The notes beneath the pieces were generated by a model, which was not told the origin of the DNA, did no database searches, and saw nothing but the letters and a program-made list of their open reading frames with translations. A DNA stretch of 64,000 nt, taken from Actinomyces slackii. Its GTDB lineage: Bacteria > Actinomycetota > Actinomycetes > Actinomycetales > Actinomycetaceae. Position numbers and translations under genes: made by a program. Numbering within the stretch: the stretch's first letter is position 1; each line of letters begins with the position of its first letter. Of this stretch, positions 8,642 to 16,460 are shown one piece after another. The stretch spans positions 1,240,001 to 1,304,000 of the forward strand of contig NZ_LR134363.1 of the NCBI RefSeq assembly GCF_900637295.1, written 5' to 3'.

Positions 8642-10324
8642 TCAGGCGGGAAGGTAGGCGTCCAGCCAGCCCTGGGAGGCGATGAACACCAGGGTGCACA
8701 GCGCCAGGAGCAGGCCAAGGGAGTAGGGGGCGACCTTCCGCAGGATCTCCGCATCCGAGCCCGGGGCCTCCACCGCCGTCGAGGCGATGGCCAGGTTCTG
8801 CGGGGAGACGATCTTGCCCAGCCCGCCGCCGATCGTGTTGGCCGCCAGCAGGATGCGCGGATCCAGGCCGGCCCCCTGGGCGGCCGTGGCCTGCAGGTTG
8901 GCGAACAGGGCGCCGGCGCTCGTGGCCGAGCCCGCCACCGCCGTGCCCACCCATCCCAGCACGGGGGACAGGAAGGCGTAGGCCGCCCCCGTGGCCGCCA
9001 GAGCCGCGCCGATCGCCGTGGTCTGGCCCGAGAAGTTCATGACATAGGCCAGGGCCATGACGCTGGCGATGGTGAGGATCGCCAGGCGCAGCGTGTGGCA
9101 GGTGGTGGCCAGGGTCGTGAAGCCCTGGCGCACCGTCATCTCGAATGCCCCCGGCACCGAGCGCGCCGAGTAGACGAGGGTGACGATCACGGCGGTCACC
9201 AGGATCCAGGTGCCCGGGTTGGACAGGATCTGCAGGGTGTAGATGGCGCTGGCCGAGGCCTCGCCGTCGGGCCCCAGGAGGGAGCCGTGCACGCCGGGCC
9301 ACGGCACCGAGATATCCGTCGCCCGCAGCGCCTGGCTGAGATCCACCCCGATCTTCCACAGCTTGGTGATCGCGATGATGACCACCACCAGGACGTAGGG
9401 CAGCAGGGCCAGGATGACGCGCTCGCGGTCGGGCGCATCGGCCTTGTCCACGTGGGAGCGGTGCTCCTGGGGGGTTGTGGGCGTCCACACCAGGAGGAAG
9501 GCGTAGGAGGCCGCCAGGCCCAGCAGAGAGGCCAGGACCGCGGTGAGCTCATAGGACAGCGTCGGCGTCAGGAAGTGCCCGGCGCCCGTGGCCAGGCCCG
9601 CCACCACCGCCAGGGGCCACAGCTGGCGCACGCCCCGCAGCCCATCAAGGATGAACAGGAGGACCAGCGGGATGACGGCGCACAGCACCCAGGTCAGGTG
9701 GCCCATGAAGGAGGCCACGGTCACCGGCTCCTGGCCGCCCAGCTTGCCCGCCGTCGTCACCGGGATGGCCATGGCCCCGAAGCCCACGTTGATGGCATTG
9801 CCCACCATGACCACGGCGGCCGCCCGCAGCTTGGCCACGCCCAGCGTGGCGACCATGGCCGCGGCAATGGCCACGGGCGCGCCGAAGCCGGCCAGGCCCT
9901 CCATGAGGCCGCAGAAGGAGAAGGCGACGATCAGCGCCTGGGCGCGCATATCGCCCTTGCCGATCGCGTTGAACACCGCCCGCAGATCCGCCGAGCGCCC
10001 CGAGACCTCCGTGAGGTTGTAGAGCCACACGGCCGCGATGATGATGTAGATGATCGGCACGAATCCCATGGCCGCCCCCTGAGTGGCGCTCATGACGGTC
10101 ATCCCCACCGGCATGCCGAAGGCCACCACGGCCAGGACGGCCGCCAGCCCCAGGGAGATGAGGGAGCACCAGTGCGTGGCCACCTTGAAGACCCCCATGA
10201 GGAGGAAGAAGGTCACCAGCGGCAGCAGGCCCACGGCCGCTGTCAGGTACACACTGCCTCCCACCGCAGTGGTCGACGGCGTGAAAGAGGCAGCGTGCAG
10301 GCCACCAAGGAGGACAGGCGTCAT
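8642..10324 (-). CDS. lctP: L-lactate permease, LctP/LldP family
   Basis: A 560-residue integral membrane proton-lactate symporter. Family landmarks are clear: the GFGAPVAIAAAMVATLG segment (about 147-163), the AGSATSAGALFANLQ motif (about 470-485) and the ANTIGGGLGKIVSPQNLAIA loop near 500, spaced by about a dozen hydrophobic helices. Start ATG 10324 follows GGGAGC at 6-7 bases. It lies upstream of, and on the same strand as, lutABC and lldD, so uptake and oxidation genes form one block, although a 514-base gap suggests separate promoters. It is divergent from rplJ. Substrate is inferred to be L-lactate (D-lactate or glycolate may also be carried). Confidence 0.94.
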   Translation of the reverse strand: MTPVLLGGLHAASFTPSTTAVGGSVYLTAAVGLLPLVTFFLLMGVFKVATHWCSLISLGLAAVLAVVAFGMPVGMTVMSATQGAAMGFVPIIYIIIAAVWLYNLTEVSGRSADLRAVFNAIGKGDMRAQALIVAFSFCGLMEGLAGFGAPVAIAAAMVATLGVAKLRAAAVVMVGNAINVGFGAMAIPVTTAGKLGGQEPVTVASFMGHLTWVLCAVIPLVLLFILDGLRGVRQLWPLAVVAGLATGAGHFLTPTLSYELTAVLASLLGLAASYAFLLVWTPTTPQEHRSHVDKADAPDRERVILALLPYVLVVVIIAITKLWKIGVDLSQALRATDISVPWPGVHGSLLGPDGEASASAIYTLQILSNPGTWILVTAVIVTLVYSARSVPGAFEMTVRQGFTTLATTCHTLRLAILTIASVMALAYVMNFSGQTTAIGAALAATGAAYAFLSPVLGWVGTAVAGSATSAGALFANLQATAAQGAGLDPRILLAANTIGGGLGKIVSPQNLAIASTAVEAPGSDAEILRKVAPYSLGLLLALCTLVFIASQGWLDAYLPA

Positions 10325-10633
10325 TGATTGCTCCCCGAGTTGATCTGTTGTAGGCAGGGCGATCCCTGGATGAATTTCTCATCGATACTGCCACGGATGG
10401 CGCTCCAGTGCACAAAGCGGCGGCGTGGTCCCAGGTCAGGGAGGAGGCGGAGGGCGGTCGAGCGCGCGCCGAGCGTGACGGAGGCGGCGGTGGTGGGCGG
10501 AGTTGTTCCGCCGGCGCCTGCGCCGGCCGGGGTGGGGTGGCTGGGGCGTGTGTCGGCCGGGGCTGGGGTGCGCCGGGGGCGCCGGGGGGCGGGCGCGCCG
10601 GGGGCGCCGGGGGGCGGGCGCGCCGGGGGCTGG

Positions 10634-10672
10634 GCGCGCAGGGTGTCGGGCGGCCACGGTGCCCTTGGCCGC
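10634..10672. repeat. 39-bp direct repeat, copy 1
   Basis: Matches 10740-10778 at 38 of 39 bases (CAGG versus AAGG near the start). The unit contains the imperfect inverted repeat GGCGGCCACGG/CCCTTGGCCGC, so each copy could form a hairpin. It lies in the divergent lctP/rplJ gap. Confidence 0.8.
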
Positions 10673-10739
10673 AGGGGGCTGGGGATGCCCGGGCAAGGTG
10701 GCCAGCGCAGGGCGCCAGACGGCCGGGGCGGCGCGCCGG

Positions 10740-10778
10740 GCGCGCAAGGTGTCGGGCGGCCACGGTGCCCTTGGCCGC
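10740..10778. repeat. 39-bp direct repeat, copy 2
   Basis: Second copy of the unit at 10634-10672, 106 bases downstream in the same orientation. Confidence 0.8.
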
Positions 10779-10881
10779 CGGGGGCGGGGGCGCCAGGGGG
10801 GCGGGTGGTCGGCGCAGGGTGGCCGGGCAACGGGTGCGCCGGGCGGGGCCGGCCCCGTGACCACTCCCACGCCCGCTGGTC

Positions 10882-10912
10882 TTGCGGGGGCGTCGTCGTC
10901 GGTGTGTATGGT
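10882..10912 (+). promoter_or_regulatory. Candidate rplJL promoter
   Basis: TTGCGG (10882-10887) and TATGGT (10907-10912) separated by 19 bases, about 180 bases upstream of rplJ and just before the leader. The spacer is one or two bases longer than ideal, so this is a moderate call. Confidence 0.4.
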
Positions 10913-10974
10913 TGCCCCTGCCAAAGACCGCAGGTCTCCCGCCCAGGCGGGACCAAGTCCGCTGACAGGTGGAG

Positions 10975-11091
10975 CCGGCGCAGGTGAGACGAGACCCGCT
11001 GGGGGAGACCCCGCACTGCGAGCCCCGTGCCCACCGGCGCGGGGCTTTTCCCATGAAGCGGGCCCTGCGGCAGACCACGGAAGGAGGGCCC
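10975..11091 (+). promoter_or_regulatory. L10-type leader with attenuator-like hairpin
   Basis: Between the candidate promoter and rplJ lies a structured leader. A stem GCCCCG (11022-11027) pairs with CGGGGC (11040-11045) and is followed by TTTT, which looks like an intrinsic terminator just before the ribosome binding site. Upstream, CTGGGGGAGACC elements resemble the purine-rich bulge seen in L10 leaders, which bind the L10-L12 complex to repress rplJL. The identification rests on position and this hairpin; a covariance-model search is needed to confirm. Confidence 0.6.
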
Positions 11092-11613
11092 ATGGCACGG
11101 CCTGACAAGGAGGCAACTGTTGCCGAGCTGGCGGACAAGTTCCGCGAGTCGGATGCGGTCCTGCTGACTGAGTACCGGGGACTGAGCGTCGCCCAGCTCA
11201 AGGAGCTGCGCCGTTCCCTGGGTGACAACGCCGAGTACGCCGTGGTGAAGAACACGCTGGCCGCCATCGCGGCCCGCCAGGTCGGTCTCGAGGCCTTCGC
11301 CGAGGACCTCAAGGGCCCTTCAGCCCTGACCTTCGTCACCGGTGAGCCGGTCGAGGCGGCCAAGGCTCTGCGTGACTTCGCCAAGGACAACAAGCAGCTC
11401 GTCATCAAGGGCGGCGTCATGGACGGCACCGTGCTGTCCGCCGACGGCGTCGACAAGCTCGCCTCTCTCGAATCCCGCGAGGTGCTGCTGGCCAAGGCCG
11501 CGGGCGCTATGAAGGCGTCCATGTCCAAGGCTGTGTACCTCTTCGCCGCACCGGCCTCCCAGGCCGTGCGCACCGTCGACGCCCTGCGCGCCAAGCAGGA
11601 GACCGCGGCCTGA
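11092..11613 (+). CDS. rplJ: 50S ribosomal protein L10 (uL10)
   Basis: A 173-residue protein that anchors L7/L12 dimers on the 50S stalk base. The N-terminal rRNA-binding domain is recognisable from [15 protein letters not shown] through [19 protein letters not shown] to [10 protein letters not shown]. The C-terminal helix that binds L12 follows. ATG 11092 is preceded by GGAAGGAGGG; the open frame reaches back to 10969 but that part is leader. Cotranscribed with rplL 62 bases downstream. The usual upstream partners rplK and rplA are not in this window. Confidence 0.97.
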   Translation: MARPDKEATVAELADKFRESDAVLLTEYRGLSVAQLKELRRSLGDNAEYAVVKNTLAAIAARQVGLEAFAEDLKGPSALTFVTGEPVEAAKALRDFAKDNKQLVIKGGVMDGTVLSADGVDKLASLESREVLLAKAAGAMKASMSKAVYLFAAPASQAVRTVDALRAKQETAA

Positions 11614-11675
11614 GCCGCACGCGTCATCCACCACCCCTGCACGCGCAGGAACCACACCAGGAAGGAACGCCCATC

Positions 11676-12068
11676 ATGGCGAAGCTGACCACCGAAGAGC
11701 TCATCGAGCAGTTCAAGGAGCTCACCCTCATCGAGCTCTCCGAGTTCGTCAAGGCCTTCGAGGAGACCTTCGACGTCACCGCTGCCGCCCCGGCCGCCGT
11801 GGCCGTGGCCGCCGCTCCCGGCGCTGCCGGTGGCGAGGCCGCCGCTGAGGAGGAGAAGGACGAGTTCGACGTCATCCTCGAGTCCGCCGGCGACAAGAAG
11901 ATCCAGGTCATCAAGGAGGTGCGCGCCCTGACCTCCCTCGGCCTGAAGGAGGCCAAGGAGCTCGTCGACGGTGCCCCCAAGGCCGTTCTCGAGGGCGCCA
12001 ACAAGGAGACCGCCGAGAAGGCCAAGGAGCAGCTCGAGGGCGCTGGCGCCACCGTCACCCTCAAGTGA
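11676..12068 (+). CDS. rplL: 50S ribosomal protein L7/L12 (bL12)
   Basis: A 130-residue acidic stalk protein that recruits and activates translational GTPases. The N-terminal dimerisation helices ([23 protein letters not shown]), an Ala/Gly-rich hinge (about 35-58) and the C-terminal factor-binding domain ([21 protein letters not shown]) are all intact. Preceded by AGGAAGGAACGCC. Followed 59 bases later by a strong hairpin terminator. Confidence 0.98.
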   Translation: MAKLTTEELIEQFKELTLIELSEFVKAFEETFDVTAAAPAAVAVAAAPGAAGGEAAAEEEKDEFDVILESAGDKKIQVIKEVRALTSLGLKEAKELVDGAPKAVLEGANKETAEKAKEQLEGAGATVTLK

Positions 12069-12126
12069 GCCCGTCCCCGTAGGTGCTCGGGCGCGCGTCG
12101 CCTGAGGCCTGGGGGTGCAAGCACCG

Positions 12127-12164
12127 GCCGGGCCCCTCCCGCGATCATGCGGGAGGGGCCCGGC
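12127..12164 (+). terminator. Terminator of rplJL
   Basis: A perfect 16-bp stem, GCCGGGCCCCTCCCGC (12127-12142) with its complement at 12149-12164 and a 6-base loop. No T-tract follows, as is common for actinobacterial terminators. It separates the rplJL operon from the repeat island. Confidence 0.8.
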
Positions 12165-12214
12165 TGTGCGTGCGGGGCGGCGTCGCTCGTCGGCGCCGCC
12201 TGCCGCGCCGGCTC

Positions 12215-12320
12215 GATGACGAGCCTTTGCGTCGGGGACGAGCCTTTGCGTCATTTGCCTATGTGCGGACCCTCGTTGGATGACGCATTCCCTCGTCCGG
12301 TACGCAGACGCACGTCCGAC
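12215..12320 (+). repeat. 106-bp island repeat, copy 1
   Basis: First of seven same-orientation copies of an exactly 106-base unit. Layout of the unit: two direct copies of GACGAGNNTTTGCGTC, then TTTGCCTATGTGCGG, then ACCCTCGTTGGATGACGCAT, CCTCGTCCGGTACGCAGA and CGCACGTCCGAC. The second GACGAG...TGCGTCA can pair with TGACGC...CTCGTC further on, giving a hairpin with a 4x4 internal loop. No gene is encoded. Confidence 0.9.
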
Positions 12321-12418
12321 GCCGCCGGCCCGCCGCAGTCCGCGCGCCCGTCCGGCCCGCTGCCCGCAGACCCGCCCGACGCCGTCCGCCAGCTGCCACC
12401 CGCCGGCCGCGCTCGCTC

Positions 12419-12488
12419 GATGACGAGCCTTTGCGTCGCGGACGAGCGTTTGCGTCATTTGCCCATGTGCGGACCCTCGTTGGATGAC
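12419..12488 (+). repeat. 106-bp island repeat, copy 2, left part
   Basis: This copy is interrupted by the IS481-type element after base 70; its right part resumes after the element and ends at 13981. The CCCTCGTTGGATGAC at its break (12474-12488) is repeated after the element as the target-site duplication. Confidence 0.9.
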
Positions 12489-12515
12489 TGTGATGTCTCA
12501 GGACATCGGTGACAG
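12489..12515 (+). repeat. IS left terminal inverted repeat
   Basis: Twenty-seven bases beginning TGTGATGTCTCAGGACATCG. It matches the complement of 13904-13930 except at the fourth base. Confidence 0.9.
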
Positions 12516-12548
12516 TTCTGTCTCAGGACATCGGTGACAGTTGGTGTG

Positions 12549-13842
12549 TCAGGACATCGGTGACGGTTGTGTCTTCTTGCGGCCTCGTCCGCCTCGGGAG
12601 TTGGTGGGGTCAGGGGCGTGGGTGGAGACGTAGGTCACGCCAGGGGCGGGCCAGGTGTGCTGGGCCAGGATCTGGCCGTCGGGGGTGGCAAAGACGATGG
12701 TCGCGGGGTCCCAGGTGATCTCGACATCGCATCGGGCGTGCGCCTTGGAGGCCAGGAAGACGATGGCCCCCAGGCTGACGGTGCCGTTGGCCTGGATCCG
12801 GCTTCGTCGCTGACCGCGCTGCGGGGTCCTGGAGCGGGTCCGTGGCTTGTGGCTGGTGGGCGCCCCGCCGGGGATGATGGGCTCGTCGTTGGCTGTGTGG
12901 GGGCGTGGGGGCTCGGCGATGGGGGTGGCGTGGTCGGGCCTGGGCCGGGGTGATGTGTCCGGGCAGGCCCTGGTGGGGGCGCTGGGTGTTGTAGATCTGG
13001 TCGAAGGCGTCGATCTGGGCTTGCAGCTCGTCCAGGTCCTTGGCCAGGGGCTGGGCATCGAGGTAGCGCAGCAAGGTGTGGCCGAAGCGCTCGGTCTTGC
13101 CCTGGGTGGTGGGCTTGTAGGGCTTGCCGGTGATGGGCTCGACCCCCAGGGCCCGCACGTGCTCCACGAGCGCGCCCTGCCTGCCCCGCCTGGTGGGGTT
13201 CAAAGCGCTGCCGTTGTCGGTCAGCAGTCTTTGGGGCACCCCGTGGCGCGCCACGGCCGTGACAGGACGGTGATCGCCGCGGTGCTGGTCTCGCCCCGGG
13301 CCGCCAGCCAGGCCAGGGCCAGGCGGGAGTGGTCATCGATGAGCCGGGCGGATCCACGCACTTGCGGCCGCCGCCTGGCACGTAGGTGGTGGCGCCCGAT
13401 CTGCCAGCAGGCGTTGGGCGCGGGGTAGAGCCGCCTCCAGGCCGCTCGGGGCCTTTTGGACGGCTCGGCCCGGGCCAGGCCCCGAGCCCGGAACAGGCGG
13501 GCCAGCGCTGCCGGGGACGCGGTTGTCCAGGCCCATCTGCCTCATCTTGTCATGAACGCTGACCGGGCCATGGTCCAGGCCCGAGGCCGCCAGTGCCGCG
13601 CGCACCGACACGGCCTGATCCTTGACCTCCTGGCCCAGGGCGGTCGGGCTCGTCTGGGGCCTGCGCGACAGGGGCTCCAGGACAGCGGCCTGGCCCATCT
13701 GCTCGGCCCGGCGGCGCAGCTTGTAGAAGGTATTGCGGGAGATGGCATGCTCGGCGCCCAACGAGGCCACCGCCCCACGCGGGGCGTCGGCGGGCCAGTT
13801 GGCGATCGCCAGGCGGATACGAGGATCAACAGGTTTGCTCAC
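12549..13842 (-). pseudogene. Frameshifted IS481-family transposase
   Basis: Transposase pieces appear in order but in different minus-strand frames. The N-terminal helix-turn-helix part (starting MSKPVDPRIRLAIANWPADA, from 13842) is in one frame to about 13525. The region with GGRKCV (near 13375) lies in a second frame. The DDE core piece, MARHGVPQRLLTDNGSALNP through PITGKPYKPTTQGKTERFG and IYNTQRPHQGLPGH, returns to the first frame (13254 to about 12930). The C-terminal beta domain (VSLGAIVFLASKAHARC...) is in a third frame ending at 12549. At least three frame breaks separate them, so no full enzyme can be made without repeated frameshifting. Confidence 0.88.
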
Positions 13843-13903
13843 CAGCCCATCGAAGTGTCACCACCAGACCCCCTCAAACCGTCACCGATGTCCTGAGGCA
13901 GAA

Positions 13904-13930
13904 CTGTCACCGATGTCCTGAGACATAACA
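13904..13930 (-). repeat. IS right terminal inverted repeat
   Basis: Twenty-seven bases ending in ACA, complementary to the left terminal repeat at 26 positions. Directly followed by the second copy of the 15-base target duplication. Confidence 0.9.
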
Positions 13931-13981
13931 CCCTCGTTGGATGACGCATACCCTCGTCCGGTACGCAGACGCACGTCCGAC
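13931..13981 (+). repeat. 106-bp island repeat, copy 2, right part
   Basis: Begins with the target duplication CCCTCGTTGGATGAC and completes the repeat copy started at 12419. Without the element and one duplication the copy would be 106 bases, like the others. Confidence 0.9.
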
Positions 13982-14251
13982 GGCACCCGCCCGACGTCGT
14001 CGCCGACCGTCGCCGACCGACGCCGCCCGCCACCGGGGCCGGCGGTTCGGAGGCCCCGTGATGACAGGAGGGCTGGTCGACGTCGGGCAGGTAAGGAGCA
14101 TGCAGGGCCTGTGCGGGTTGGGAGGGCGATCCGCAGAATTCCGCGGGGCATCGGATCACCGGCCTGTGGACAGGAGCCGGCTGCCGCGGAGTTCTCCACA
14201 GGCTCCCCGTTGGGGCGTGCTTGACGAGGCGCCGCCGCACACACTCGCCAC
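13982..14251 (+). promoter_or_regulatory. Upstream region of the nuclease gene
   Basis: About 270 bases without a gene. It contains the inverted repeat CCTGTGGA (14163-14170) and TCCACAGG (14195-14202), which could be an operator or part of the promoter. TTGACG at 14221 could be a -35 but no matching -10 follows. Confidence 0.35.
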
Positions 14252-15307
14252 ATGGACACAACGAGCCCAAACAGCATCCCCAACTACCTGCGCCCCCGTC
14301 TCTACTACGCCGACAGCTGCGGCAGCCGCAACCTGTGGCGAACTCCCGGACTGCAGCGGGTCATGCGGGGCGTCTACATCAAGCTCGAGCTCGATCGGCA
14401 GCGCTGGGAGCAGCGCTTCACGGTCTCCCTGGGCCGAGCCATGGCCGCCCTGCGGACGACGCCCTCTGCTCGCTGCCTGACCCACACCTCCGCCGCGCTT
14501 GTCCACGGCCTGTCCATGTGGACCCAGGAGCCCGACGTCTACCTCGCCCTGCCCTCGCGCCCGCAGCGCTGCACAGTGCTGCTGCCGACCTTCCACTTCC
14601 CCGCCACGGGGGAGCCCGTCGTCGTTCAGCGCGCCGGTGTCTATGACGCGCGGGTGCGAATCCACCGACGCTGCCTCGAGGTCGCCGATGAGGAGATCGA
14701 GGTCGTGTCCGGGGTGGCTGTGACCACAATTCTGCGCACTGCCTTCGACGCCGCCTGCGACGAGCCGCCGGCCAACGCCCTGTCGATCGCCGATGCGGCG
14801 CTGCGCCGATACTGCCAGCCCGATCTTTGGCACCCGGAGGCCTGTCAAGACCGCCTGGCGCAGGCCCGTGCCTACTGGGATGCGCTCCTGGAGCGTCATC
14901 GTGGGCGCCGAGGCCTCCCGCGGGCGCGGGCGGTCCTGGCGGTAGCCAGTCCCTGGGCGATGCTGCCCGGTGAGAGCGTGCTGCGCTGGCTGGTGCTGTC
15001 GTTGGGCCTGCCGGCCCCATCGCTCCAGCGCCTGGTGGTCACGAGGCGCGGCGAGTACTTCATCGACCTGTGCTGGCCGGAGTTCGGCATCGCCCTGGAG
15101 TTCGATGGGCGGTTGAAGTACCGCACCGAGGATGACGTCTTCGCCGAGAAGCTCCGGCAGGACGCCATCCACGACCTGGGGTGGGACTTCCTGCGCGTGA
15201 CCTGGCAGGACCTTCAGGACATGGCGGCCCTGGCCGACCGCCTGCTGAGGCTCTTCCCCGCCTCGGTCGTCGCCGGTCTTCGGCCGCCGCGCGACCTGGC
15301 GTGGTGA
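14252..15307 (+). CDS. AbiEi-like / PD-(D/E)XK nuclease fusion protein
   Basis: A 351-residue orphan protein. The N-terminal part (to about 60) has the GLQRVMRGVYI pattern of AbiEi-type winged-helix antitoxins, and the middle (about 75-165) has the HTSAALVHGLSMW and VSGVAVTTILRTAFD blocks seen in that family. The C-terminal part (about 236-350) carries a Vsr/DUF559-like nuclease core with E241, D272 (FIDLCW), E283, D285 (EFDGRLKY) and K289. No partner toxin or antitoxin gene is adjacent. It stands alone inside the 106-bp repeat island between rplL and rpoB. ATG 14252 is the only good early start, with no clear Shine-Dalgarno; an 8-bp inverted repeat CCTGTGGA/TCCACAGG lies at 14163-14202. A related protein is encoded at 40181. 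Function as a defence or toxin gene is inference. Confidence 0.75.
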   Translation: MDTTSPNSIPNYLRPRLYYADSCGSRNLWRTPGLQRVMRGVYIKLELDRQRWEQRFTVSLGRAMAALRTTPSARCLTHTSAALVHGLSMWTQEPDVYLALPSRPQRCTVLLPTFHFPATGEPVVVQRAGVYDARVRIHRRCLEVADEEIEVVSGVAVTTILRTAFDAACDEPPANALSIADAALRRYCQPDLWHPEACQDRLAQARAYWDALLERHRGRRGLPRARAVLAVASPWAMLPGESVLRWLVLSLGLPAPSLQRLVVTRRGEYFIDLCWPEFGIALEFDGRLKYRTEDDVFAEKLRQDAIHDLGWDFLRVTWQDLQDMAALADRLLRLFPASVVAGLRPPRDLAW

Positions 15308-15414
15308 GGTGAGCGGCGGGAGCGGCGGCACGGCGCTGGCCGACGGCGCCGGTGCCGCCGCAGTCCACGCGCCCGCCCGGCCCGCTGCCCTCCACCCGCC
15401 CGGCCCGCCGGCTG

Positions 15415-15520
15415 GATGACGAGTGTTTGCGTCGGGGACGAGCGTTTGCGTCATTTGCCTATGTGCGGGCCCTCGTTGGATGACGCATATCCTCGTCCGG
15501 TACGCAGATGCACGTCCGAC
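15415..15520 (+). repeat. 106-bp island repeat, copy 3
   Basis: Same unit as copy 1 with GTG in the first arm and GGGCCC in place of GGACCC in the loop. It begins the downstream array and is 253 bases from copy 4. Confidence 0.9.
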
Positions 15521-15667
15521 GCCGCCGGCCCGATGTCGTCACCGACCGACGCCGCCCGCCACCTCACCCGCGGGCGCCTGCCGCCCCGCCGGCCGTGCTC
15601 GCCGTTGCCGCCCGCATGCCCGTCGCTGCCTGCTGCCCTGCCTGGCGCCCGCCCGCCGCGCCGGCTG

Positions 15668-15773
15668 GATGGCGAGTGTTTGCGTCGGGGACGAGCGTTT
15701 GCGTCAGTTGCCTATGTGCGGACCCTCGTTGGATGACGCATTCCCTCGTCCGGTACGCAGATGCACGTCCGAC
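15668..15773 (+). repeat. 106-bp island repeat, copy 4
   Basis: Begins GATGGCGAG rather than GATGACGAG; otherwise the standard unit, with CAGTTGCC in the loop. Confidence 0.9.
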
Positions 15774-15920
15774 GCCGCCGGCCCGATGTCGTCACCGACC
15801 GACGCCTCCCGCCACCTCACCCGCGGGCGCCTGCCGCCCCGCCGGCCGTGCTCGCCGTTGCCGCCCGCATGCCCGTCGCTGCCTGCTGCCCTGCCTGGCG
15901 CCCGCCCGCCGCGCCGGCTC

Positions 15921-16026
15921 GATGACGAGCCTTTGCGTCGGGGACGAGCTTTTGCGTCAGTTGCCTATGTGCGGACCCTCGTTGGATGACGCATACCCTC
16001 GTCCGGTACGCAGACGCACGTCCGAC
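15921..16026 (+). repeat. 106-bp island repeat, copy 5
   Basis: Standard unit with GCATACC and AGACGCACG variants, the same variants as copies 2 and 7, which suggests shuffling between copies. Confidence 0.9.
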
Positions 16027-16101
16027 GGCACCCGCCCGACGTCGTCGCTGTCCGCGGCCGCCCGTCCGGCCCGCTGCCCGTCGCCTGCCACCCGCCCGCT
16101 C

Positions 16102-16207
16102 GGTGACGAGTGTTTGCGTCGGGGACGAGCTTTTGCGTCAGTTGCCTATGTGCGGACCCTCGTTGGATGACGCATTCCCTCGTCCGGTACGCAGATGCAC
16201 GTCCGAC
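16102..16207 (+). repeat. 106-bp island repeat, copy 6
   Basis: Standard unit beginning GGTGACGAG; its preceding spacer is the short 75-base type. Confidence 0.9.
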
Positions 16208-16354
16208 GCCGCCGGCCCGATGTCGTCACCGACCGACGCCTCCCGCCACCTCGCCCGCGGGCGCCTGCCGCCCCGCCGGCCGTGCTCGCCGTTGCCGCCC
16301 GCATGCCCGTCGCTGCCTGCTGCCCTGCCTGGCGCCCGCCCGCCGCGCCGGCTC

Positions 16355-16460
16355 GATGACGAGCCTTTGCGTCGGGGACGAGCTTTTGCGTCAGTTGCCT
16401 ATGTGCGGACCCTCGTTGGATGACGCATACCCTCGTCCGGTACGCAGACGCACGTCCGAC
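16355..16460 (+). repeat. 106-bp island repeat, copy 7
   Basis: Last copy, 430 bases upstream of the rpoB start, followed by a polypyrimidine tract. Confidence 0.9.

Larger units (their letters stand above)
10325..10974. other. Divergent lctP/rplJ gap with GC-rich repeats
   Basis: No supported gene. The first 110 bases next to lctP are of ordinary composition and should contain its promoter. From about 10500 to 10870 the DNA is extremely GC-rich and repetitive: a 25-bp unit with CGCCGGGGGCG recurs at 10571, 10596 and 10621, and a 39-bp sequence is duplicated (listed separately). The rplJ promoter candidate follows. Confidence 0.6.
12489..13930. mobile_element. IS481-type insertion sequence, 1442 bp, with 15-bp target duplication
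   Basis: The ends read TGTGATGTCTCAGG... on the left and the complement of TGTTATGTCTCAGG... on the right, a 27-base terminal inverted repeat matching at 26 positions and finishing in TGT/ACA. Further copies of GTCTCAGGACATCGGTGACAG lie just inside both ends (12491-12560 and 13880-13930), a pattern of repeated transposase-binding sites. The flanking 15 bases CCCTCGTTGGATGAC occur on both sides (12474-12488 and 13931-13945). TGT ends, a long target duplication and the IS481/IS3-like DDE transposase remnants inside support the family. The element is now inactive because its transposase is frameshifted. Confidence 0.9.
15415..16460 (+). repeat. Higher-order tandem array, 253-bp period, upstream of rpoB
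   Basis: Copies 3 to 7 of the 106-bp unit are spaced 253, 253, 181 and 253 bases apart. The 147-base spacers after copies 3, 4 and 6 are themselves nearly identical (sharing GATGTCGTCACCGACCGACG and CGTTGCCGCCCGCATGCCCG), so the real repeat is 253 bp. The spacer after copy 5 is a different 75-base sequence. No coding frame is supported; the open frames come from the GC-rich repeat itself. This fills most of the gap between the nuclease gene and rpoB. Confidence 0.9.

Noticed and set aside
8207-10327. A 706-codon plus-strand frame opposite lctP
   Set aside because: Antisense shadow of lctP with low-complexity His/Gln/Gly-rich sequence.
14163-14202. Paired DnaA-box-like sites (TTCTCCACA and CTGTCCACA)
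   Set aside because: Each differs from the consensus and only two occur, with no dnaA or dnaN nearby, so an origin is not supported.
12215-16460. CRISPR-like array
   Set aside because: The repeat is 106 bp, the spacers are 75-147 bp and nearly identical to one another, and no cas gene is present.
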